25,140 bases of DNA from CAZSIA01 sp045126355 (GCA_045126355.1 JBGVOE010000136.1:1-25140); one strand, 5' to 3'; shown: positions 1-8,737, counted from the stretch's first letter. The notes: generated by a model from the letters alone, not told the origin. Program-made: numbers and translations.

Positions 1-431
1 TCAGCATAAAATTCATTTTTATTAGCGTTAATATACGGATCAGGATTATTAGTGAAATCTGGTTCATAAAAGTATACATTTACATTGTTACCATATTTAC
101 TTAAATCAACTCCATAAGGGTTTCTTTCTGAATTAGTATAAATATCTATATCTTCTCCAAAAAGTGATTTTAAATAGGTTATACTACTTAATTCTTCAAC
201 TACAGGAGTATCTCCATTACCATCAGGATTTAATTCAGTTTCTCCTTCAGAAGGCACATCAGTGGGGTTTGATTCAGTTTTAACTTCTTCAGTAATACCA
301 TCTTGTTCTGTTTTATCTTCTACATTGGTTGTTTGTTCGTCATTTTCTGTTTTTAAACCATTATTCTTATCACAAGATAATAACGAAAAACTAAATAATG
401 TTATTAAAATCAATAATAAAATTTTTTTCAT
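1..431 (-). CDS. Lipoprotein of unknown function, N-terminal part only (gene runs off the left edge)
   Basis: The ATG at 431 follows a GGGAG ribosome binding site nine bases upstream, and the frame stays open to the window edge (143 codons seen). The product begins with a lysine-containing signal peptide and a lipobox, LLSC, with the lipidated cysteine at residue 20, so it should be anchored to the outer face of the membrane. Residues about 21-85 are a low-complexity, acidic, Thr/Glu/Asn/Pro-rich linker. A folded part then starts around 'YLKSLFGEDIDIY' and continues past the edge. I do not recognise this domain and the C-terminus is missing. The gene has its own promoter and is separated from the upstream lipoprotein gene by a terminator, so it is probably a separate transcription unit, although it follows two other surface lipoproteins. 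Confidence 0.8.
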   Translation of the reverse strand, partial: MKKILLLILITLFSFSLLSCDKNNGLKTENDEQTTNVEDKTEQDGITEEVKTESNPTDVPSEGETELNPDGNGDTPVVEELSSITYLKSLFGEDIDIYTNSERNPYGVDLSKYGNNVNVYFYEPDFTNNPDPYINANKNEFYA

Positions 432-459
432 TTACTTCAACTCCCTAAAACCACTATAG

Positions 460-487
460 ATTATACCATATTCCTTTTTTGAAGCAA
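460..487 (-). promoter_or_regulatory. Promoter of the left-edge lipoprotein gene
   Basis: On the minus strand, TTGCTT (487-482) and TATAAT (465-460) are 16 bases apart. The -10 is extended (TGG directly before TATAAT). The predicted start lies near 453, which leaves a leader of about 20 bases carrying the GGGAG site. Confidence 0.65.
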
Positions 488-528
488 TAAAAAAGGCTAA
501 ACCTTTTAATAAGATTTAGCACTTTTTT
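488..528 (-). terminator. Intrinsic terminator at the end of the transporter/lipoprotein operon
   Basis: Arms GCTAAACC (496-503) and GATTTAGC (513-520) form an 8-bp stem with one G-U pair. On the minus strand it is followed by a T-rich run (A-run at 488-494 on the plus strand). T-runs also lie on the other side, so it could work in both directions. It lies just after the stop codon of the 1031-aa lipoprotein gene. Confidence 0.75.
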
Positions 529-544
529 ATTAACTTAAAATAAA

Positions 545-3500
545 TTATTCAGCGCTTTCCCAAGAAAGATTCCAGATAGATAATCTATCTTTATTTTTAT
601 CAACTTGAGAAGGACATTTGTTAATGATTTCGATTTGGAATTCACCAGTAACAGGTGTTTCTAATTCGAATACAAATTCATAAACAATATATTTGTCAGC
701 TACTGTTCCTGCAGAAGTGAAAGCTAATGTTTTTGTAGCAACAACATTACCATTTGCATCTTTAATATTAACTTCAGCTTCGAATGCAGTATCAGTAAAT
801 AATTGACAGTAATTGAAAGTTAATTTCTTAATTCCACCAGTTAAAACAGGAGATAAAACTTTACCAGGAGCAGATTTCTTACCATTTAAAGTTAAAGCTC
901 TATCTTCAGATGTACCGAATACTTTAAAGTTAGGATTAGAGTCAGATGACCCACCAGCATTTAATGCACAGTTTTCAGCAGTCCATCCAGCTGTAGATTT
1001 TCTAGCAGCATAAGAAGAACTTGAAGCACCCATTGTTTCGAAGTCAGCAGAATTTGTTGTTTCACCTGGATTAGGATTTGGTGTTGGTTCTGGATCTGGT
1101 GTTGGTGTTGGTTCTGGATCTGGTGTTGGTTCTGGAGTTACTGCACCAGCACTTTCAGTTAAATGAGCAACGTAAGAAGTTCCTGCAAAGCTCATTGCAC
1201 TTACACCAAATGTTACATATGAACCATAAGTACCCATAAATACTGTATCTGAACCACAAGTAGTAGTTAAAGTGTTAAGTTCAGAGTTCCATGCCCAAAC
1301 AGAAGTTGCAGTATTTGAAATAGTGAAGTTTTTATGAGTTCCACTAACTTCTGCATTGATATATTTAGTTGCACCATTTAATTCAAATTTAATATTGAAT
1401 CCACCATCAACAGCTACTAATACAACTTTTACAGCAGCATTAATATCATCTGAAGCTGCACCATAGTAACCATTCATTGTACCAACGAAATATAATTCTT
1501 GATTCTTTTGAGTTTGAGTGAAACTTAAATAGTATTCTTTATCTGCTACTGGATTAACAACAATACCACCTTGGTCTGGATCTGGTGTTGGTGTTGGTTC
1601 TGGATCTGGTGTTGGTGTAGAACCAGTTTCAGCGCTAATTAAGTATGCTGAATAGTTATCAAATTGAATAGTATAAATCATACCTACAGTTAAAACTGCA
1701 CCATCAGTAATGTTTAATGTTGGGAAGTCTTTTGCATTTTTATAAACATAAGCACCTTCAGCATATGTTAAACAAGATGATGAAGAACTTAAACCATAGA
1801 TTACGATTTGATTTCCAGCTTCATCAGTTAAGAAACCATTTCCGTATGTGTTATCAGCAGGAGCCATACCATTTTTAGCTGTCCATGTACCTGTAACTAC
1901 ATAAACTAAATCTTTTTCAGTTGTTGGTTTAGTTGCAACTAATTCAGCAATTGTTGTTTTAACAGCAGCAGGTTCGTTAGAAACTTCAATTAAGTATGCT
2001 GAATAGTTATCAAATTGAATAGTGTAAACCATACCTACAGTAATGATTGCACCTTCAGTAATGTTTAATGTTGGGAAGTCTTTTGCATTTTTATAAGTAT
2101 AAGCACCTTCAGAGTATGTTAAACATGATTTAGAAGAACTTAAACCATAAATAGTAATTTTGTTACCAGCTTCATCAGTTAAGAAACCATTTCCGTATGT
2201 ATTTGCAGATGGTTCCATACCGTCTTTAGCACTCCATGTACCTGTAACGATATAAACTAAATCTTTTTCAGTTGAAGGTTTATTAGCAACTAATGCACCA
2301 ATAGTTGTATTAACTGCATCTGGTTCAGCAGAAATTTCGAATGTGAATTCTTTAGTAACTGTAGTTGCACCTAAAGTTAATGTAGCAACTAATTTAACGT
2401 TAACTGTTTTTCCACCAGTAGCAACTGTAGCTAAACCGTCAGCATTTACAGTAACTTCAGCACTTTCACTTGCCCAAGAGATAGCTACATCTGAGTAAGC
2501 ACCACCTGTAACAGGTAATTGTACTTCAACACCGTCTGCGAATTTAGTTACATCTAATGCTAAGTTGTCTTTTTCATAAGCAACTTTTTCAGTTTCAGAT
2601 AATTGAGGTAATGATTTATAAACTACTGCGTTAGCATCACATGGTTGTAAATAGAAGTTTCCACTATAAATACTTACAACACCTGTAATGTCTGCAGTAT
2701 AACCTCTATGTGCAGCCCATTGTGCTTTGAATGTATCTGTATCAGCAGCATTTAATGGACAAGTTGATCCAGAAATACGCATATAAGATGTTTTTCCACC
2801 TAAAGTGAAGTTATAGTAACCATTTGATTCAGCAATATCACTAATAGTAACATCTTTTAAAGTTACTAACATTGCTTGTGGAGCGCCGATAGCTTCTAAT
2901 GTAGCATCAGCAGCGTTTTTGAATGCTTCTGTATAATCTACAGCTTCATAAGCAACTGGTGTAGCATTTAAAATTTCACAAACAGCATCTTTAACTTCTA
3001 AAGTACCATTGTAAATATCCATAGTACCAGAAGCTCTTACTTCTTGACCTAATTTATATTCAGTCATTGGAGTAACATCTGTATTAGCAACACCATAAAT
3101 ATAGAATCCACCTTCTGGTGTATGTAAGAATAAACCATCTACTGTATCACCAGCAGCTTTTGATAAAATACCAACAACGATACCTTTAACAACTACTGCA
3201 TCGCCTTTTTCTTTTTCAGCATATTCAGCGTATGTTAATTCTTGGAACTTAGGAACTTTACGTTCATAAGTAAGAGTTGTTGTTTCACCATTATAAGAAA
3301 TTGTTGCAGTTAAAATATAAAGAACATCTGTAGCAGTTTTTTCATTTACATCAATTGTAACTACTCCGTCTTTATCTACAACTACTTTAACATCTTCAGC
3401 ATTTCCTGAAGTAACTTCTACAGTCCATTCTACAGTACATTTAGCAGCAGAAGAAACAACCATATAGTCAGATGGTGTTTCAGATGAAGCGTTAACATAT

Positions 3501-3640
3501 AATTGTTTTATGAAACTTTGACCTGCTTTTAATTCTGGACTTAATTCTTTTTCTACATTTTCTGTTTTGTCATCATTACATGCTGTTAAACCAAAAATGC
3601 ATGATAACATAAGAATCAATACTAAAATTAATTTTTTCAT
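545..3640 (-). CDS. Large surface lipoprotein with OB-fold-like and bacterial Ig-like domains (1031 aa)
   Basis: Signal peptide with lipobox LTAC (Cys21) predicts a membrane-anchored surface protein. The domains I read in order are: Ig-like strand-rich region, 60-130; a YhcR/DUF5689-type OB fold, about 135-225 ('VVVKGIVVGI...GLFLHTPEGGFYIYG...LGQEVRASGTM'); a second OB-like unit, 230-342; an atrophied bacterial Ig-like domain, about 350-437; two tandem OB-like units of 117 residues, about 440-553 and 557-669; a Pro-Thr-Asp-Glu linker, 674-690; a beta-rich domain, 695-830; another PTPDPE linker, 835-860; and a jelly-roll-like C-terminal domain, 864-1031. OB folds of this type accompany extracellular nucleases, but I see no catalytic motif here, so nucleic-acid or glycan binding is more likely than cleavage. 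A GAGGAG site precedes the ATG. It is the last gene of the operon, directly after the SNase-like lipoprotein. Domain names are by eye. The function is inferred. Confidence 0.8.
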   Translation of the reverse strand: MKKLILVLILMLSCIFGLTACNDDKTENVEKELSPELKAGQSFIKQLYVNASSETPSDYMVVSSAAKCTVEWTVEVTSGNAEDVKVVVDKDGVVTIDVNEKTATDVLYILTATISYNGETTTLTYERKVPKFQELTYAEYAEKEKGDAVVVKGIVVGILSKAAGDTVDGLFLHTPEGGFYIYGVANTDVTPMTEYKLGQEVRASGTMDIYNGTLEVKDAVCEILNATPVAYEAVDYTEAFKNAADATLEAIGAPQAMLVTLKDVTISDIAESNGYYNFTLGGKTSYMRISGSTCPLNAADTDTFKAQWAAHRGYTADITGVVSIYSGNFYLQPCDANAVVYKSLPQLSETEKVAYEKDNLALDVTKFADGVEVQLPVTGGAYSDVAISWASESAEVTVNADGLATVATGGKTVNVKLVATLTLGATTVTKEFTFEISAEPDAVNTTIGALVANKPSTEKDLVYIVTGTWSAKDGMEPSANTYGNGFLTDEAGNKITIYGLSSSKSCLTYSEGAYTYKNAKDFPTLNITEGAIITVGMVYTIQFDNYSAYLIEVSNEPAAVKTTIAELVATKPTTEKDLVYVVTGTWTAKNGMAPADNTYGNGFLTDEAGNQIVIYGLSSSSSCLTYAEGAYVYKNAKDFPTLNITDGAVLTVGMIYTIQFDNYSAYLISAETGSTPTPDPEPTPTPDPDQGGIVVNPVADKEYYLSFTQTQKNQELYFVGTMNGYYGAASDDINAAVKVVLVAVDGGFNIKFELNGATKYINAEVSGTHKNFTISNTATSVWAWNSELNTLTTTCGSDTVFMGTYGSYVTFGVSAMSFAGTSYVAHLTESAGAVTPEPTPDPEPTPTPDPEPTPNPNPGETTNSADFETMGASSSSYAARKSTAGWTAENCALNAGGSSDSNPNFKVFGTSEDRALTLNGKKSAPGKVLSPVLTGGIKKLTFNYCQLFTDTAFEAEVNIKDANGNVVATKTLAFTSAGTVADKYIVYEFVFELETPVTGEFQIEIINKCPSQVDKNKDRLSIWNLSWESAE
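1089..1130. repeat. 42-bp perfect direct repeat, copy A (PTPDPE linker)
   Basis: This stretch is identical to 1575-1616. It encodes the second Pro-Thr-Asp-Glu linker of the large lipoprotein. The copies are 486 bp apart, exactly 162 codons, so recombination between them would remove one domain in frame. Confidence 0.9.
1575..1616. repeat. 42-bp perfect direct repeat, copy B (PTPDPE linker)
   Basis: Identical partner of 1089-1130. It encodes the first Pro-Thr-Asp-Glu linker, directly after the tandem OB-like units. Confidence 0.9.
1634..2323 (-). repeat. Two tandem 351-bp units encoding 117-residue OB-like repeats
   Basis: The two copies (about 1634-1972 and 1985-2323) are offset by exactly 351 bp, a multiple of three. 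Aligned by hand, their proteins are about 79% identical. Both contain 'TYGNGFLTDEAGN' and 'YKNAKDFPTLNIT', and some DNA stretches of about 40 bases are identical. This looks like a fairly recent internal duplication. Confidence 0.85.
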
Positions 3641-3675
3641 TTTTTTCTCCTCTTATTATTTTTATATGTAAATCA

Positions 3676-5091
3676 TTAGTCATTAATTGTGATGTTTTTA
3701 GCAAAGAATACTTTAATTTGATATTCACCATTAAATTTTTCGATTACACCTTTAACACTAATGTTTTTACCGTTATAAGTTTTTTCTGTAATAACATTAT
3801 TATCAGAATCATATAAAACATCTGTGCGAACTTTAACAGTAATTCCATTTACTTGACAAGTAAGTGTCATTGACCCGTCTGAATCGCCACCATTTTGAGT
3901 AGTATAAATACTTACTACCTTTAAATTTTTCATTTCGACATATGAATGGAAAGAAATATCAACAAAATTGAATTCTTGGTATTCAATATTTCCTTCTTCA
4001 TTTTCTAATTCTACTGAAATTTTACCTGAAGTGAATTGCTCAGCAGTGATTTCTGTACAAACAACTTCGTGACCTTCACTTACAGTAATAGTATTATTAG
4101 GATTTTCTAAATCCCATACGTCTAAATCAAGACCAGAAACTTGATAAATACCATTCCATTCTTGAACAGTACCTACAAATCTTACACGGTTTCCAAGTTT
4201 AAATTGACTTAATAACATACCATTACCGTTATTTCCATAGTAAACTTGAATTCCATAATAAGCATCATCTTCACCAAAATAATCTTGAACATATAATGTT
4301 TGAGATTTTTCTGAGAAAATAACAGCTTCAAATGCTACTTTAGTACCAACATATTGTTCCATGTTAGTTCTTAATTCTTTTAAGTCTATTTCTTGTGGAC
4401 CACCATAATAGAATAATGGGTCTTTTTCACCAGAGAATAGTTTTAATTTTAATTCTTTTGCTTGTTCTAATGCAGCAACACAAGTAGAACCATAACGGTT
4501 TTGAGCTGTATTAGAAGCAACTGCTAAACCATTTTGAAGAATTTCTAAGTTTAAATTGCGGTAATCTGTAGATTCTTCATTTTTATACCAAATCCAAACC
4601 ATATATCTTCCGCCTGTTGAGTCTGTATTCCAGTTAGAATCATCAGATTCAACAATAATTGAAGTAGCAGTAGACAATTTTTCTTTTGTGAAGTTAGAAG
4701 CTTGTTTACCGTATTCTTCAATTTTACCTGTTGATTCAGGTGTATTAATAGCAAGGAATCTTGCTTTTAAAACAACACCATCAAAAGATTGTTCTTTAAT
4801 ATTAAAATGAACAGTGTCACCGTCAATGAAACTTTTTACAGTTACTTCAGCTTTGACAGTTTCGCTACCCATATTTAATTTTAATTCTGAAACATAATCT
4901 TTACTTTCGCCACCAATAGGAGTGTCTGTATTTCCAGTAGGTGGTGTTTGATTATTTCCAGTAGTAGGGTTATCAGTCACATCAGAAGGTGGAACAACTG
5001 GTGTAGTTCCACCATCTTCTGTATTACAAGCTGTTAACCCGATTGATAAAACGAACAATAATAGTGTTAATAATAATTTAATCTTTTTCAT
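3676..5091 (-). CDS. Thermonuclease (SNase-like) surface lipoprotein with C-terminal OB-like domains
   Basis: A 471-aa protein with lipobox LTAC (Cys22) and a Thr/Pro/Asn-rich linker, 23-65. A staphylococcal-nuclease-like domain follows at about 78-230. The family marks are present: DGDT at 90-93, RFLAINTPES with Arg111 and Glu119 matching catalytic Arg35 and Glu43 of S. aureus nuclease, and GRY with Arg162 matching Arg87. The Ca-ligand position Asp40 is Asn116, a substitution that as far as I recall is common in this family. Two OB-like regions follow (about 245-345 and 350-470). A catalytically active, calcium-dependent, sugar-nonspecific surface nuclease is expected. It sits between the ABC solute-binding lipoprotein and the large OB-fold lipoprotein, which suggests it feeds products to the importer (inference). 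Its ribosome binding site is weak (AGAAG). Confidence 0.88.
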   Translation of the reverse strand: MKKIKLLLTLLLFVLSIGLTACNTEDGGTTPVVPPSDVTDNPTTGNNQTPPTGNTDTPIGGESKDYVSELKLNMGSETVKAEVTVKSFIDGDTVHFNIKEQSFDGVVLKARFLAINTPESTGKIEEYGKQASNFTKEKLSTATSIIVESDDSNWNTDSTGGRYMVWIWYKNEESTDYRNLNLEILQNGLAVASNTAQNRYGSTCVAALEQAKELKLKLFSGEKDPLFYYGGPQEIDLKELRTNMEQYVGTKVAFEAVIFSEKSQTLYVQDYFGEDDAYYGIQVYYGNNGNGMLLSQFKLGNRVRFVGTVQEWNGIYQVSGLDLDVWDLENPNNTITVSEGHEVVCTEITAEQFTSGKISVELENEEGNIEYQEFNFVDISFHSYVEMKNLKVVSIYTTQNGGDSDGSMTLTCQVNGITVKVRTDVLYDSDNNVITEKTYNGKNISVKGVIEKFNGEYQIKVFFAKNITIND

Positions 5092-5151
5092 TTAAATCAA
5101 TCTTCTTTTCTTTAATTCTATTTTTATTATTTATAAGCAAACTATTAATTA

Positions 5152-6756
5152 TTATTGAGATGCTTTACATTTTGTAACTGCATCACGGAATGCTCTATTA
5201 ATTAATACGTTTAATTCGCTATCATCAGCAGCTTTACCAGCTAAAATAGCTTGCATAATTAAACCTACTTCATCACGAGCTTTAGAAGAACCATTGAATG
5301 CTGGTGAAGTATAATAAGCGTCTCTCATTTCTAAACATTTAAGAGCACTTAATGCAGCAACACCATCAAAACCATCAGCAGTTTCTAAGAACATAGTTTT
5401 ATATGTTGGGTTATTACCAACTGAAGAAATTACAGGAACATATCCTGAAGCCATAGAGAATGAAGCTTGGAATTGTACATCTGTAGTAATGAATTTTACA
5501 AATAACCAAGAAGCTACAACTTCTACAGGATTACTTTTCTTAAATACACAAATACTTGGTCCTTGAGAAATAACTTTAGGATTATTAGGATTCATTTGTG
5601 GAATTGCAGCAATACCTACTTCAAATGGATAAGCACCATCTACTTTGTCAGGTCTTTGGTGTTTAGCACCGGCAGAAGAACCAATTGACATATAACTCTT
5701 ACTCTTATCGTTTGCTGTATTTTTGAAGATGTTAGAAGTATAATCACCAAAAATTTCTTTAGTAGTAATATATCCAGATTGATACCATCTTCTGAATTCT
5801 TTACAGAATGTTTTGTTTACATTATTGTCGAATAAGAAGTTTTCGCTTCCTGAAGCAGTAGTGTAATCTGAACCAATTTGTTCACACATAGTAATGAACC
5901 AGTTAGCTTCTGAGTCATATCCTAATGGAATGCTTGTTGGATCGATTTCTTTAATTTTCTTACAGAAATATTCTAAACTTAATTTATCATCTTCACTTTC
6001 ATTGAACCAATGTGTTGGAATAGTTTCAATGCGTTGTACACCTTCAGTATCTGGATCTGCATCAACAATATTTCCTTGTTCATCTGTTAATGGGAAGTGT
6101 TCTAAGAAGAATGTTCTGTTATAATATAAAACTTCTGTTGATTTAGAGAATGGCATAGAATACATTAAACCATCACCAAATTGTCTACCTTCATCATAGT
6201 AACCAGGAATGAAGTCATCTTTTTGTGCTTGAGTTAAACCTAAAACTTCTTTTGAACCATCAGCTCTAGTAATTTCTTGAGTACTATTAATTAAGTTATC
6301 TAATGTTACAACTGAATTAGAAATGTTATATAAAGCAACATGGTCAGGGTAACAGTAAGCAATGTTAGGTTCTTTTTTTGCAGTTAATTGAGTTGCAATA
6401 GTATTTCTAACATCGTCATAACTACCTACTTGTTCATGTTCTACTTTTATATTAGGATATAATTTATTAAATCTTGCGATACCTTTATCTAATTCCACTC
6501 TTAAAGCTTCACCCATTGTATGTGAAAACTTAATTGTTACTACTTCGTTGTTATAAGCTTGTGCTGGAACATCGAAGTTTGGAGTACCAGTCACTTCAAT
6601 ATTTCCAGTGTTGCCACCAGTAGAAGTGTTGTTTTTTGCCATTTCAATTAATTCTTCGATTGTTAAATATTCAACTTCATCACTTACATTTCCACCACAA
6701 CTTGTAAGTGAAATACCGAAAATAATTGTTAAACAAATAATTAATAATTTTTTCAT
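5152..6756 (-). CDS. ABC transporter extracellular solute-binding lipoprotein (family 1 type)
   Basis: A 534-aa lipoprotein with lipobox LTSC (Cys20). After a short linker the protein reads 'VTIKFSHTMGEALRVELDKGIARFNKLYPNIKVE', the typical start of a family 1 (sugar-type) solute-binding protein, and the later 'VASWLFVKFITT' stretch also fits. It is longer than the usual 420-450 residues, with extra sequence in the middle. It would capture substrate outside the cell and deliver it to the two permeases encoded just upstream. The substrate cannot be told from sequence. Sugars are the family default, but the nuclease genes directly downstream make nucleic-acid products a real alternative. An AAGGAG site precedes the ATG. 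Confidence 0.9.
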   Translation of the reverse strand: MKKLLIICLTIIFGISLTSCGGNVSDEVEYLTIEELIEMAKNNTSTGGNTGNIEVTGTPNFDVPAQAYNNEVVTIKFSHTMGEALRVELDKGIARFNKLYPNIKVEHEQVGSYDDVRNTIATQLTAKKEPNIAYCYPDHVALYNISNSVVTLDNLINSTQEITRADGSKEVLGLTQAQKDDFIPGYYDEGRQFGDGLMYSMPFSKSTEVLYYNRTFFLEHFPLTDEQGNIVDADPDTEGVQRIETIPTHWFNESEDDKLSLEYFCKKIKEIDPTSIPLGYDSEANWFITMCEQIGSDYTTASGSENFLFDNNVNKTFCKEFRRWYQSGYITTKEIFGDYTSNIFKNTANDKSKSYMSIGSSAGAKHQRPDKVDGAYPFEVGIAAIPQMNPNNPKVISQGPSICVFKKSNPVEVVASWLFVKFITTDVQFQASFSMASGYVPVISSVGNNPTYKTMFLETADGFDGVAALSALKCLEMRDAYYTSPAFNGSSKARDEVGLIMQAILAGKAADDSELNVLINRAFRDAVTKCKASQ

Positions 6757-6786
6757 TTTTTTCTCCTTTTTTATCTTTTTATATAT

Positions 6787-6809
6787 TAATTATTATTAAA
6801 TAATAATTA
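6787..6809. repeat. Perfect AT-only inverted repeat between the permease and solute-binding protein genes
   Basis: Two 11-base arms (TAATTATTATT and its complement) flank a single central base. It lies in the 71-bp gap before the solute-binding protein gene. It lacks GC pairs and a T-run, so it is not a convincing terminator. It could be an mRNA-stabilising hairpin or processing site. Confidence 0.6.
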
Positions 6810-6827
6810 CCAAAATTAATAAGGTTA

Positions 6828-7772
6828 TTAACCTTTAATACCACTTTTGCTAACACCCTTCATAATATATTTTCTAAAGAAAATAAATACTAAGAATAGT
6901 GGTACAGATACAATGGCTACAGCCGCCATTTGTAATGGGTAGTTTACAGCGTCTTCACCTAAACCTTCAACTCTAAAGTCGCCACTTCGTAACCCATTTG
7001 TTACTAATTGATGAACTGCTTTATTAGAAACTAGTTTAGGCCACATGTATGAGTTCCAAGAACCCATCATTTTTAAAATTGTGATTGAAATTAATGTTGG
7101 GAATGATAATGGTATCATTACTTTCCATAAATATTTTAAATCACTTGTTCCATCTACTTTAGCAGCTAAGTAAAGTTCGTTTGGAATTTGTAAGAAATTT
7201 TGTCTTAATAGATATATATAGAATACACTTACTAAGAAAGGAATAATTAAAACTGTGAAAGAATCATCCCATCCCAACGCTACAATTGTTTGATAGTTTG
7301 TGATTGTGAATAATTCACCAGGAATCATCATTGTTCCTAATAATGCAGCGAATAAAACTTCTCTACCTTTAAATTCTAATCTAGCAAATGCAAATGCTGA
7401 AATAACTGTAACTATTAATGATAAAATAGTTGACACAACACCTACAAAGACTGTATTTAAGAATAATACACCTAAATTAGCTGTTTGGAAAGCATCCGCA
7501 TAGTTTTTCCACATAACAGGATCTGGGAAAATTTGTTCAATACCTTTTTCATATTGTGCATATGTTTTTAATGAAGATACAATCATCCAGAAGAATGGGA
7601 ATAATACTGTAATAGCAACTGTAAATAAGAATAGATACACAAGTGTTGTTACAATTATTTTTACTATTCTTTGTTTAGTTGTTACTTTTTTCATATCACG
7701 TTCTTCCATTGTGATAATTTTTGGTGCTACAGATTCTTCAGTGTTGTTAACATTAACTTTTTCTTTTGCCAT
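6828..7772 (-). CDS. ABC transporter permease, MalG-like (314 aa)
   Basis: About six membrane segments, the first at residues 40-66, with an N-terminal cytoplasmic tail. The EAA loop, which docks to the ATPase, is clear at about 199-222 ('LYLAAKVDGTSDLKYLWKVM' and following). MalG-type permeases pair with a MalF-type partner, here encoded immediately upstream. I chose the ATG at 7772, eight bases after AGGAGG. A GTG three codons upstream (7781) overlaps that site and is less likely. The ribosome binding site overlaps the stop codon of the preceding permease gene, so the two are probably translationally coupled. It would form the transmembrane channel with its partner in the cytoplasmic membrane. 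Confidence 0.92.
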   Translation of the reverse strand: MAKEKVNVNNTEESVAPKIITMEERDMKKVTTKQRIVKIIVTTLVYLFLFTVAITVLFPFFWMIVSSLKTYAQYEKGIEQIFPDPVMWKNYADAFQTANLGVLFLNTVFVGVVSTILSLIVTVISAFAFARLEFKGREVLFAALLGTMMIPGELFTITNYQTIVALGWDDSFTVLIIPFLVSVFYIYLLRQNFLQIPNELYLAAKVDGTSDLKYLWKVMIPLSFPTLISITILKMMGSWNSYMWPKLVSNKAVHQLVTNGLRSGDFRVEGLGEDAVNYPLQMAAVAIVSVPLFLVFIFFRKYIMKGVSKSGIKG

Positions 7773-7784
7773 CTTAAGCACCTC

Positions 7785-8735
7785 CTAGTAATGAACTTTC
7801 TTCTTACTAACGTATAAGTTAATAAGTGTTACAATAAATATGATTACAAATAGCATTAACGCTCCAGCCGCGGCTTGACCTTCTTTTTTACCGATATAAT
7901 CATAAACAAGCCCTACCATAGTAGACATACTCTCGTGGTCTAATTTTGTTGGAGCACGCATGTCATCACCGAATACACCGACTACAGAAGAATATTCTTT
8001 AAATCCACCGATAAATCCAGTAATAACTACATAAGCAATCATCGGAGATAACATTGGTACTGTGATACGCCATAATGTTCTAGCACGAGAAGTACCATCG
8101 ATTTTAGCAGCATCATAATATTGTTTATTAACACTTTGTAATCCACCTAATAAAATTAATATTTTAAAAGGTAATGCGTTCCAAACAATATAAATAACCA
8201 TTACTATGAAGTTTGTTGTCCATGTTGAGTTATTATTAATCCAGTCAATAGGAGTAGCTCCAAATAATTGTAAAATTTGATTAAAGATACCTACCGAATA
8301 AGGTGTATTGTTAATTCCCATCATACCATCTGAGTTGATAACGTTAAACATTGCATTAAATACCATACCGATAGCAATTGAGTTTGTTACATATGGTAAG
8401 AAATAAATTGTTTGTAATAATCTATTTAATGGTTTAATTGAATTTAAACATACAGCAATTAATAAAGCTATAATTGTAGATAAAGGTACAGTTACAAGAG
8501 TTAATAATAATGTATTTTTTAAACTTGCAAGGAACCCTGGTAATCCAATTACTATCTTAAAGTTTTCAATCCCAAAATTATATTTAGTACCACTTAAAGC
8601 ACCAGAGACTTTATAACCATCTAAGAAGGCAATTCTAACTGTACTAAAAATTGGCCATACTGTAAAAACTAAAAGTAAGATAAGTGCAGGAGCAAGATAC
8701 AACCAGGCTTTCCATTGGTGTTTGCTTTCTACCAT
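7785..8735 (-). CDS. ABC transporter permease, MalF-like (316 aa)
   Basis: About six membrane segments, beginning at residues 10-32 ('WLYLAPALILLLVFTVWPIF'). The EAA loop is at about 207-229 ('YYDAAKIDGTSRARTLWRI'). It lacks the large periplasmic P2 domain of E. coli MalF, as is usual in Gram-positive CUT1 permeases. The ATG at 8735 is two bases after the ATPase stop codon, and its GAGGTG site lies inside the end of the ATPase gene. It is the heterodimer partner of the MalG-like protein encoded next. Confidence 0.92.
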   Translation of the reverse strand: MVESKHQWKAWLYLAPALILLLVFTVWPIFSTVRIAFLDGYKVSGALSGTKYNFGIENFKIVIGLPGFLASLKNTLLLTLVTVPLSTIIALLIAVCLNSIKPLNRLLQTIYFLPYVTNSIAIGMVFNAMFNVINSDGMMGINNTPYSVGIFNQILQLFGATPIDWINNNSTWTTNFIVMVIYIVWNALPFKILILLGGLQSVNKQYYDAAKIDGTSRARTLWRITVPMLSPMIAYVVITGFIGGFKEYSSVVGVFGDDMRAPTKLDHESMSTMVGLVYDYIGKKEGQAAAGALMLFVIIFIVTLINLYVSKKKVHY

Positions 8736-8737
8736 GA

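Noticed and set aside
262..459. Open reading frame on the plus strand
   Set aside because: It lies opposite the lipoprotein gene, which has a signal peptide, lipobox, ribosome binding site and promoter. The plus-strand frame has none of these.
1075..1135. Short tandem repeats that look CRISPR-like at first sight
   Set aside because: They are in frame and encode Pro-Thr-Asp-Pro-Glu linkers. There are no regular spacers, and the units are only about 18 bases.
4551..4754. Overlapping minus-strand frame inside the thermonuclease gene
   Set aside because: It is out of frame with the nuclease domain, whose motifs run straight through the region. The product is low-complexity Leu/Gln/Lys.
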